53,621 nucleotides of DNA from DASUXY01 sp036377675 (GTDB lineage: Bacteria > Bacillota > Bacilli > Bacillales > Amphibacillaceae): the NCBI GenBank assembly GCA_036377675.1, contig DASUXY010000019.1, positions 1 to 53,621 of the forward strand. The letters run 5' to 3'. The notes beneath the pieces are model-generated. The model searched no databases, was not told the DNA's origin, and saw only the letters and a program-made list of their open reading frames with translations. Below are positions 44,486 through 52,417 of this stretch, piece after piece. How positions within the stretch are numbered: position 1 is the stretch's first letter; every line of letters starts with the position of its first letter. Position numbers and translations under genes: made by a program.

Positions 44486-45944
44486 ACAAAATGAGACGAA
44501 TTCATCTGCCCCACTTGAACAACAGCGGGAACAAGAGCAACAGCTTGTGAAAGATCTCATCGACACAGAAGGGAAAATCGCTGCCCTACAAAAGGAAGAA
44601 AAAAATTACGAAAAGCAAATCAATTATATGAAGCGAAGTAATACGTGGAAATATTCAAAACCCTTTCGTAAGCTTCAGGAACTATTTACAAAATGGACCG
44701 GTCGGAAGAAAAAGGTTGACGAGAGGCGCTACGTTCACCAATTAGAAACGCAGTTATCAGCTGTGCAAAAACAGTTGTATGAAACGAGAGAACAGTTAAG
44801 AGAGACTCTACTCGATGATCGTCACCTCGATCACAACCAAATCATCCCTCTTACGAAACAATTAAGGGATGAAGGTAAGTTGATTGACTTTTTACAACGA
44901 GCGATTGACGATAAACGCCAACACGAAACGAATTACAACAACTTACTGATCTATGCAGCACGTACATTCATGAATGATCAGCCACAATATCGCAATTTCG
45001 TCTATTCAAACGTATTAAAAGCTTTAAACATCGAACATATTCCGGAATTTATGATTCGGGCGGGACTCGATGAGCATCGCATACCGTTAACAGAAGTAGC
45101 TTCATTTCGGGCGAGTTTGCATATGCGCATGCGCCAAAAACAGTTGCTACATACATTGCCTGAGTTTTTATTAGATGATAAAAGCGATGCTTATCGATTT
45201 ATTGACGAACTCGGCATTCGCAGACCGAAAGTAAGTGAAGACATTTACCGCTTAGAACAGATTCCGAAACGAGAAGGAATTGTCATTAAACCTGCTGACG
45301 GTGCTGGTTCACGTGGCGTATACCTTGTCAATCGTTTTAGTGATATAATAGACGTGAAACGAAGGAAACGGATCGACCGTTGGGAAGCCCTCCACCGTCA
45401 GCTGATTGACGATTTAAAAGCCGATTGGGTCCATGATGATCAATGGTTAATCGAAGAAATTATTTATGAAGACGAAGAAAAAACGATTCCAGCGAGCGAT
45501 TTAAAGTTTTATTGTTTTTACGGGAAAGTCGGCATCATATTGGAAATTACCCGCTATCCCGACCTTAAATATTGCTGGTGGACAGCGACTGGCGAAAGAA
45601 TACGAGCAGGTAAATATGATGAGGACATCTTCCAAGGAAAAGGTGTCTCCGAACGAGAAGTGGAGCTCGCTAGGAAGATGAGCTTGAAAATACCAGCCCC
45701 TTTTATCCGTATTGACTTTTTGCGATCGAGTGACGGCTTAGTTTTTGGTGAATTTACACCGAAACCGGGAAATTATGATGAATTTGATGATGTAACCGAT
45801 CAAAAGCTCGGTGATTACTACATTGAAGCAGAAGGACGTCTTACGAAAGACTTATTGAATGGTAAACCGTTCAATGAGTACAAACAGTTTGTCGAAAGCA
45901 AAGGGAACGAGAAAGAAAAGTTTTCAGGAGGATATAGTGAATGA
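44448..45944 (+). CDS. TupA-like ATP-grasp ligase with coiled-coil N-terminus
   Basis: A 498-residue protein. Residues 20-165 are coiled coil interrupted by the motif SNTWKYSKPFRKLQ (64-77). An ATP-grasp domain occupies about 225-490: IVIKPADGAGSRGVYLV (ATP-binding Lys and loop), IPASDLKFYCFYGKVGIILEI and GEFTPKPGNYDEF are the marks of the TupA-type ATP-grasp family, named after the teichuronopeptide gene tupA of Bacillus halodurans. The expected reaction is ATP-dependent amide formation between a carboxylate (uronic acid or glutamate) and an amine. It is translationally coupled to the genes on both sides. Confidence 0.8.
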   Translation: MTKMKHVKQKIHRQNETNSSAPLEQQREQEQQLVKDLIDTEGKIAALQKEEKNYEKQINYMKRSNTWKYSKPFRKLQELFTKWTGRKKKVDERRYVHQLETQLSAVQKQLYETREQLRETLLDDRHLDHNQIIPLTKQLRDEGKLIDFLQRAIDDKRQHETNYNNLLIYAARTFMNDQPQYRNFVYSNVLKALNIEHIPEFMIRAGLDEHRIPLTEVASFRASLHMRMRQKQLLHTLPEFLLDDKSDAYRFIDELGIRRPKVSEDIYRLEQIPKREGIVIKPADGAGSRGVYLVNRFSDIIDVKRRKRIDRWEALHRQLIDDLKADWVHDDQWLIEEIIYEDEEKTIPASDLKFYCFYGKVGIILEITRYPDLKYCWWTATGERIRAGKYDEDIFQGKGVSEREVELARKMSLKIPAPFIRIDFLRSSDGLVFGEFTPKPGNYDEFDDVTDQKLGDYYIEAEGRLTKDLLNGKPFNEYKQFVESKGNEKEKFSGGYSE

Positions 45945-47590
45945 TAGAGGAAAATATGGTCGGACTGCCCCATTTAACGAGTGAGGTTGTAGCTGATGCG
46001 CATGGATATTTATTGGATGCTTACGCTGTCTCTCTAGAAGGATGGAGAAGAGGTTTAACATTACGGTGGCATGTAAAAGACTCCGAAAAATTTAGTGAAA
46101 TGGAAACGTGGTTTGTCGATCGCCCCGGTCAATTATTTTCGTTACGTTCAGAAGAGCGAACCCATTATTTTTTCCGAACGAGAGGCGATAAAGTGACCAA
46201 TGAAGCTGTTCGTATCGGTAAGGATAAAGAAAAGACAAAGCAGCTTTTAAAAGAAGCTGGCATCCCTGTCCCAGAAGGAAAGCGATTTTCCGAAGACGTA
46301 TCGAACGAGGAAATTGTAACGTACGCCTCTTCTTTAGGATTTCCAGTTGTCGTAAAACCTACAGACGGAAGTTTCGGTAGAGGAGTCGTGTCGAACATTA
46401 CAAGTGAAGGGGAATTGACATACTCCTTGGAATATGTGCGTACGGAACTAAATGACCCTGATGTAATTGTCGAACAATACATAGCCGGAGCTGATCTTCG
46501 TTTATACGTCGTCGGTGATCGCGTCGTCGGTGCGATTAAGCGACTGCCTCCGAACATCGTCGGTGATGGTGTCAATTCCATCAAAGCTTTAATCGAGTTG
46601 AAAAATGAGCAAAGAAGCTTGAATCCTCGACTCGTCAGTTGTCCTATTGAAGTGACCAATGAAGTTTTAAGCTTCATCGGTCGAAAAGGTTACACCTTGG
46701 AAACCGTTCTTGAAAAGGGGGAACAACTTTTTCTCAGTACGAAAGGGAATATTTCGATCGGTGGCGACCCGATCGACGTCTTAGATGACTTACCGACAGA
46801 CATTAAACAAATGGCAGTTAACGCTCTACAAGCGATACCAGGTTTAGGACATGGGGCAGTCGATTTGATCGTCGATTTTGATTCAACGGAAACCGACCGC
46901 GCTGTCGTGCTCGAAATTAATCCAACGGCACAAATCGGTGGAATTTTGTATCCGATTCAAGGAAAAGCACGGGATGTACCTGCAGCGATTATCGATTATT
47001 ATTTTCCAGAGACGTCTGATAAGCAATTTGCAAAAGGCAAAACGTACTTTGATCTTCATGATGTCCTTGAGCCACTCCGATTTAGAGATGCTGAAACGAC
47101 AACTGTTACACCATCTCCAGAAGGAAAAATATACGCTAAAAAATATACCGTTATCGGTGACGTCCAAAATATCGGCTATCATCGTGGATTGCGAAAACAA
47201 GCCTTCGAACGTCATTTACACGGGTTCGTTATGAACCTGGAAAATGGTGATATCGAAGTCGTTGTCGGTGGCACTGATCGGGAAATGGTTGATGATTTTA
47301 AACAAGCTTTATGGGAAGATGAAGAACGGTCACACGTGTTAGAAGTGCAAGAATCGGACTATCATGCACCGATTAAAGTCGGATTCGAAGTGAAAACCGA
47401 TTTAAAAATTCAACTCGAAGAATTGAAACGATATAAACAAGAGCTTGAGCTGACTGAATTTGAATTGCGAAAAGCAGAAGTGAGACGGAGAAAACTTCAA
47501 AAGAGCTTCTCGTGGAAAGTGTCGAAGCCACTCCGGGTGATTGGATCTCTCTTTAAAAACGACAATCAACATGAAAAGCGAATGCTTTAG
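45941..47590 (+). CDS. ATP-grasp ligase (cyanophycin synthetase-like) fused to an acylphosphatase-like domain, paralogue A
   Basis: A 549-residue protein in four parts. An N-terminal domain (1-90; LDAYAVSLEGWRRGLTL, EERTHYFFRTRGDKVTNEAV) comes first. The ATP-grasp domain of the CphA/GshF type (95-355) has FPVVVKPTDGSFGRGVV, NIVGDGVNSIKALIELKNEQR, the ISIGGDPIDV segment and the metal-binding VVLEINPTAQIGG. The acylphosphatase-like domain (400-484) has VIGDVQNIGYHRG and HGFVMNLENGDIEVVVGG, with the catalytic Arg replaced by His414 and the catalytic Asn kept (432). A coiled coil ends in SFSWKVSKPLRVIG (522-535). It probably ligates an amino acid onto a polymer or growing peptide. ATGA overlap with the TupA-like gene. 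Confidence 0.82.
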   Translation: MIEENMVGLPHLTSEVVADAHGYLLDAYAVSLEGWRRGLTLRWHVKDSEKFSEMETWFVDRPGQLFSLRSEERTHYFFRTRGDKVTNEAVRIGKDKEKTKQLLKEAGIPVPEGKRFSEDVSNEEIVTYASSLGFPVVVKPTDGSFGRGVVSNITSEGELTYSLEYVRTELNDPDVIVEQYIAGADLRLYVVGDRVVGAIKRLPPNIVGDGVNSIKALIELKNEQRSLNPRLVSCPIEVTNEVLSFIGRKGYTLETVLEKGEQLFLSTKGNISIGGDPIDVLDDLPTDIKQMAVNALQAIPGLGHGAVDLIVDFDSTETDRAVVLEINPTAQIGGILYPIQGKARDVPAAIIDYYFPETSDKQFAKGKTYFDLHDVLEPLRFRDAETTTVTPSPEGKIYAKKYTVIGDVQNIGYHRGLRKQAFERHLHGFVMNLENGDIEVVVGGTDREMVDDFKQALWEDEERSHVLEVQESDYHAPIKVGFEVKTDLKIQLEELKRYKQELELTEFELRKAEVRRRKLQKSFSWKVSKPLRVIGSLFKNDNQHEKRML

Positions 47591-47602
47591 GAGGATATAC
47601 AA

Positions 47603-49249
47603 ATGAAAAAGAAGCAGGAAATTACGTTACCACACCTTCCAGCTGAAATTGTTAAAAACGCAAGGAAAACAAGGTTGGACGCATTTGCTGTAGCCCTTGA
47701 AGGATGGCGCAGAGGATTACAATTAAAATGGTATACGAAAGATTCAGAGCATTTTAATGACATGATTATTTTCGGCGTCAATCCTCCAGGCAGACTCTTT
47801 TCGTTGAGTTCAGAAGAGCGAACCCATTATTTTTTCCGGACACGAGGGGATAAAGTGACCAACGAAGCCGTCATCAATGGCTCCGAAAAAGGTATAACGA
47901 AAAAGATGCTGGAAAAAGCAGGTGTGCCTGTTCCAGAAGGACGAGGCTTTGATGAAGACGCAACGGATGAAGAGATTATTCAATATAGTAAAACATTAGA
48001 TTTTCCAATCGTTTTAAAACCAACTGACGCGAGCCTCGGTGCGGGTGTCGTTACAAACATCCATAGTGACGAGGAGTTTCTTAAAGCTTTACACTACGTG
48101 AGACATGAGCTCGAATATCCAGAGGTCGTCGTTGAACAACATGTCAATGGTAAAGAATATCGTGTCTACGTTGTAGAAGATCAAGTCATAGCAGCTTATA
48201 ACCGTATCCCTGCCAATATAATAGGAGACGGTGTCCATACGATTGAAGAACTCATTGAGTTGAAAAATCGCGAACGACGAAAAAACTCTAGACTAAATAG
48301 CTGTTTAATTCATATTGATCGAGAAATTCTCGCGTTTATTGAATCGATAAATTATACTTTGGATAGCATTCCTAAAAAGGGCGAACAGATTTACTTACGT
48401 GAAAAAACAAACGTATCTACTGGTGGCGATCCCGTCGACGTGACCGATGACATGCCAAAACAGTATAAACAAATTGCGATTGATGCGGTTAAAGCGATTC
48501 CAGGTTTGTTTCATGCAGGCGTCGATATCATAATTAATGAAAACAAACAGTCTAAAAAGCCTGCCGTCGTCATCGAATTAAATCCGACGGCACAAATCGG
48601 TGGGATTTTATTCCCGTTACGAGGAAAAGCGCGTGATATTCCGAAAGCGATTATCGATTATTACTTTCCAGAAACGAAAGGAATCGATACATCGGATTCA
48701 CAAATTTACTTTGATTTACAAACGGTCTTAGAACCGCTAGAAAACCGTACAGCAATTGAAGTACAAGTGGCTCCGGCACCGATGGGCAAATTGTATGCGA
48801 AGCGATTCGTCGTCTCCGGTAATGTTCAACGTCATAGTTATCATCGCTTTCTAATGCAACAAGCGTTGGATCGAAACTTACACGGCCACGTCAAAAATAT
48901 GGTGTTTGATGAGATTGAAATTATCGTCGCAGGAACAGACCCGTCCGCCATTGCCGACTTTAAAAAGATGATTACCGAATATCCACAAGCATCGAAAGTA
49001 AGTGACATTAAAGAGGAAGATTGGCACGAGCAAGTAACCGTCGGCTTTGAAATTGCAGAAAGATACAATACATCGAGCATTAAGTCCGTCCAACATGCGT
49101 TGCGCAAAATGGAACAAGAATTACAGCAAAAAACGAAACAAAAAAATAGAATCCAGAAAGACAATCGTCATATCGTCAACAGTAACTCTTGGAAAATCAC
49201 ATCACCCATTCGAAAAATTGGCGCAGTCGTAAAGGGGAAAAATAATTAA
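47603..49249 (+). CDS. ATP-grasp ligase fused to an acylphosphatase-like domain, paralogue B
   Basis: A 548-residue protein collinear with paralogue A from end to end: LDAFAVALEGWRRGLQL, EERTHYFFRTRGDKVTNEAV (identical to A), ATP-grasp FPIVLKPTDASLGAGVV, NIIGDGVHTIEELIELKNRER and VVIELNPTAQIGG. The acylphosphatase-like domain has VSGNVQRHSYHRF, with His414 in place of the catalytic Arg, and HGHVKN with Asn432. The C-terminal coiled coil ends in SNSWKITSPIRKIG (527-540). Nucleotide identity to A is very high in the N-terminal domain, so the pair is a recent tandem duplicate. TTAGGAGG precedes the ATG, 12 bases after A. Confidence 0.82.
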   Translation: MKKKQEITLPHLPAEIVKNARKTRLDAFAVALEGWRRGLQLKWYTKDSEHFNDMIIFGVNPPGRLFSLSSEERTHYFFRTRGDKVTNEAVINGSEKGITKKMLEKAGVPVPEGRGFDEDATDEEIIQYSKTLDFPIVLKPTDASLGAGVVTNIHSDEEFLKALHYVRHELEYPEVVVEQHVNGKEYRVYVVEDQVIAAYNRIPANIIGDGVHTIEELIELKNRERRKNSRLNSCLIHIDREILAFIESINYTLDSIPKKGEQIYLREKTNVSTGGDPVDVTDDMPKQYKQIAIDAVKAIPGLFHAGVDIIINENKQSKKPAVVIELNPTAQIGGILFPLRGKARDIPKAIIDYYFPETKGIDTSDSQIYFDLQTVLEPLENRTAIEVQVAPAPMGKLYAKRFVVSGNVQRHSYHRFLMQQALDRNLHGHVKNMVFDEIEIIVAGTDPSAIADFKKMITEYPQASKVSDIKEEDWHEQVTVGFEIAERYNTSSIKSVQHALRKMEQELQQKTKQKNRIQKDNRHIVNSNSWKITSPIRKIGAVVKGKNN

Positions 49250-49335
49250 TTAATGTAGGCGTTTTTTACACGATTTGCTTTTGTCGGCTGTCTAGAGGAT
49301 ATGATTTTCTTATCATTGATGTTCTGAGGTGTGTT

Positions 49336-50385
49336 ATGAAAGATAATAAACTTAAATTTACATTAGCGGCGACTGGAGACATCTTATTACATGGTAGATT
49401 ATACAACAAAGCGAAAAAAAGCGATGGATCATATGATTTTAGTGATTTATTAGAACATGCGAAACCGTTGTTTACAGAAGGCGATTTAAAAATTGTGAAC
49501 CAAGAATCCATCATTGGTGGTACGAAGTTAGGTCTTTCAAGTTTCCCGGACTTTAATAGCCCCATTGAAATTGGTTATTTATTAAAAGACTATGACGTTG
49601 ATATTGTTAACTTAGCAAATAATCACGTACTCGATAAAGGAAAAAAAGGCTTGTTAACCTCGATAAAAAACTGGGAAAAAATCGGAATCCCTTATGTCGG
49701 TGCATATAAGTCTAAGGAGGATCAACAAACGTTACGTATTTTCCATAAAAATGGACTTCGCGTTTGTTTTGTTTCCTATACGAGAAACCTAGGAATGAAA
49801 ATACCTACAAATCATGAATATTTAGTTAATGATTTTCGGGGAACAAAAATATTAAAAATAACGAAAGAAATTCGTCAAATTAAAAGTATGGACTTGGCGG
49901 ACGTCATTATTTGTTCGCTTCATTTTGGCGAAGAATATCATATGTTGCCGACAGCAGATCAAAAGAAAATTGCAGCATCTATATCAGATGCAGGTGCAGA
50001 TATCATTATTGGGCATCATCCACACGTTTTACAACCACCTGAATATATAACAAACTCTAGAGGGGCAAAAACGTTTGTCATCTACTCTCTAGGGAATTTT
50101 TTCTCAGGGCAAAAAGGATTGTATAGACAAATAGGTGCATATTTAACAATTGATATTGAAAAAAAATCTCCATCCAATCCCATCTTAACAATTGATAATC
50201 CGAAAATAAAGTTAACATTTGTGGACAGTTCAGATCGAAAGGATTATAAACTATATTTACTGGAAGATATTGTTGACCAAAGAGAAATGATCAAGACCCA
50301 TATGGGAGACTTTGATTCTATAGAAGTGTACGAAAGTATAAAAAATCATATGAAAAAGTGGATACCTGATTTGGAAATCTCTTAA
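49336..50385 (+). CDS. capA: CapA-family metallophosphoesterase-like protein (poly-gamma-glutamate type)
   Basis: A 349-residue protein of the CapA/PgsA family, which is required for making or transporting poly-gamma-glutamate capsules. Metal-site motifs are AATGDILLHGRLYNKA, IVNQESIIGG, VNLANNHVLDKG, DIIIGHHPHVLQPPEYI and VIYSLGNFFSGQ. Unlike membrane-anchored PgsA/CapA it starts directly with the catalytic domain (KFTLAATGD) and has no signal peptide or membrane helix, so it should be cytoplasmic. No CapB, CapC or CapD is nearby. It lies between two ATP-grasp ligases and is richer in A and T than the genes before it. Confidence 0.85.
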   Translation: MKDNKLKFTLAATGDILLHGRLYNKAKKSDGSYDFSDLLEHAKPLFTEGDLKIVNQESIIGGTKLGLSSFPDFNSPIEIGYLLKDYDVDIVNLANNHVLDKGKKGLLTSIKNWEKIGIPYVGAYKSKEDQQTLRIFHKNGLRVCFVSYTRNLGMKIPTNHEYLVNDFRGTKILKITKEIRQIKSMDLADVIICSLHFGEEYHMLPTADQKKIAASISDAGADIIIGHHPHVLQPPEYITNSRGAKTFVIYSLGNFFSGQKGLYRQIGAYLTIDIEKKSPSNPILTIDNPKIKLTFVDSSDRKDYKLYLLEDIVDQREMIKTHMGDFDSIEVYESIKNHMKKWIPDLEIS

Positions 50386-50444
50386 AAAATGATGAATAAA
50401 CGTAGATCACTTTAACAATATCAGATGCATTAGAGGGATGAAAA

Positions 50445-52139
50445 ATGGAAAAAAACAAAGCAACTTACTTGCCACACCTTCAAGATTCGATACCTGAAGA
50501 AGCTTTCGGTTATACAGTTAGTATGTATAGTGTAGCTTTAGAAGGGTGGAGACGAGGTCTAACTTTAAAGTTTATCAATAACAATAGGAAGAAGGCTCAT
50601 ATTCATTATAAGCTATCGTATAAAGGAAGAGAACATCGTTTTACTGTCGCAAGGGGAGATGCTGTTCCTAAATCCGCGATAAAGATTTGTGTCGATAAAG
50701 ATTTGACAAAAGAATATTTGCAAAAAGCAGGCGTATCGATTCCAAAAGGAAAAGCTTTTACTGAAAAAACAAATGATGAAGAAATAGTTAACTACGCTAA
50801 TGAATTAGGCTATCCACTTGTAATCAAGCCAACGGATGGGACCGGTGGCTCAGGTGTCATTGCTAACATAGAGAATGAAAAGGAATTTTCTAAAGCTTTA
50901 TCGTATGTAAAGTATGATTTAGGTTATTCTAATGTAATCGTTGAGAAATATATTCCAGGAGATGACTGTCGTCTTCACGTCATTGATGGAAAAGTTATCG
51001 CAGCGTTCAAAAAATTACCAGCAAATGTCATTGGCGATGGTAAACATTCGATAAAATATTTAATTAAAGAAAAAAACAAAATAAGAACAAAATCACCTGC
51101 ACTTCGGACGCGACCGATTAAAATCGATAAGGAAACACACAACTTGCTTCAAGCAAAAGGCTATCATTTAAATAGTATCCCTAAAAAAGGTGAACAAGTT
51201 TTTTTAAAAACAAAAAATAATGTATCAGCGGGTGGAGACTCCATCGATATTACAGACGAACTAACGGATGAAATAAAGCAAGTAGCCATCGATGCCTCAC
51301 ATGCTATTCCGGGACTTGTTCAATGTGGAGTAGACATGATGGTAGATTCGACTCAAAATAAAGGATATGTCATTGAGGTAAACTCTAGGCCACATATTAC
51401 AGCTCATTTATTTCCGATTAAAGGACAAGCACGAGATGTTCCAAAGGCTGTCATCGACTATTATTTTCCTGAAACAAAACAGATCGACACTCGTAAAAAA
51501 CCTTACTTTTATTTTGACTTTAAATCTGTTTATGAAGCGTTTCAAAACAATTTTTGTAAGGAATTTACGATACCGAAGGCACCTCAAGGCGACATGGTGG
51601 CGACTCGATTTATAATAACTGGAGTCCTTCAAGGTGTGAATTATGAACAGTGGATTCGTAATCATGCTAAAAGATTACATCTACATGGATACATTAAACA
51701 TTTAAAAAATGGTAAAACATCTGTTGTCGTTTCTGGCTCTGTGGATTCCGTTGATCAATTTAGAAAGATTATTAAAAATGAAGCTCCGAGAAGGGCAAAA
51801 ATATTAAAAGTAGTTGAAAAAAGTAGAAAGAGACCAGTTAAAGTTGGGTTCGAAGTGATTAAGTCTGATATAGCACAGCCAAATACGATTAAAAAAGATG
51901 GTTATTACCCAGTTCGTTTAGTTGAAGTTCCGGCGAAAAAGAAGAGTAAAACGAACAAAAATCAGTACGTAACGAACAAAGAAGCAAGAGCAATTATAAA
52001 AGAGTACAAAACGTTAAAAAAAGAAAAGGAATTTTATCAAAAGAAATATAATGAAATAAAAAATAGTAATACATGGCGTGCGACACAGCCGATTCGACAA
52101 ATTGGCAAAGTGTTTAAAGGTTCTGAGAAAAATAATTAA
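50445..52139 (+). CDS. ATP-grasp ligase fused to a degenerate acylphosphatase-like domain, paralogue C
   Basis: A 564-residue divergent relative of paralogues A and B. It has MYSVALEGWRRGLTLKF, a shorter N-terminal domain, ATP-grasp YPLVIKPTDGTGGSGVIA, NVIGDGKHSIKYLIKEKNK, VSAGGDSIDI and YVIEVNSRPHITAH (Asn-Ser-Arg where A and B have Asn-Pro-Thr). The acylphosphatase-like domain (about 387-470; ITGVLQGVNYEQW, HGYIKHLKNGK) has lost both catalytic residues (Glu401 for Arg, His419 for Asn). A coiled coil ends in SNTWRATQPIRQIG (541-554). Codon use is more A-rich than in A and B, suggesting a separate origin. A terminator follows. Confidence 0.8.
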   Translation: MEKNKATYLPHLQDSIPEEAFGYTVSMYSVALEGWRRGLTLKFINNNRKKAHIHYKLSYKGREHRFTVARGDAVPKSAIKICVDKDLTKEYLQKAGVSIPKGKAFTEKTNDEEIVNYANELGYPLVIKPTDGTGGSGVIANIENEKEFSKALSYVKYDLGYSNVIVEKYIPGDDCRLHVIDGKVIAAFKKLPANVIGDGKHSIKYLIKEKNKIRTKSPALRTRPIKIDKETHNLLQAKGYHLNSIPKKGEQVFLKTKNNVSAGGDSIDITDELTDEIKQVAIDASHAIPGLVQCGVDMMVDSTQNKGYVIEVNSRPHITAHLFPIKGQARDVPKAVIDYYFPETKQIDTRKKPYFYFDFKSVYEAFQNNFCKEFTIPKAPQGDMVATRFIITGVLQGVNYEQWIRNHAKRLHLHGYIKHLKNGKTSVVVSGSVDSVDQFRKIIKNEAPRRAKILKVVEKSRKRPVKVGFEVIKSDIAQPNTIKKDGYYPVRLVEVPAKKKSKTNKNQYVTNKEARAIIKEYKTLKKEKEFYQKKYNEIKNSNTWRATQPIRQIGKVFKGSEKNN

Positions 52140-52157
52140 AAATTTCTGTTAACGTTT

Positions 52158-52196
52158 AATAGACCTAAACTACATAAGATTTCAGGTCTATTTTCT
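52158..52196 (+). terminator. Terminator after paralogue C
   Basis: AATAGACCT pairs perfectly with AGGTCTATT (17-base loop), continuing into TTTTCT. It marks the likely end of the main operon; the next gene begins 222 bases later. Confidence 0.7.
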
Positions 52197-52417
52197 ACTA
52201 TATTGGATTAATCATTGTAACGTTTTTCATATTTAATAATGTTGTATTCATGTATAATGATATGTATTAGTAAGCAGATATTTTTTATGTTTAAAAAGTG
52301 AAAAGTTGGATATCCAAAAACTTTGAGGAACGTACACTAAATTTTTCATAGATAAGAGTTATAACTACACTTTTAATTGATCTAATTTATTAAACAGCAC
52401 AGGGAAGTGAACATTGA

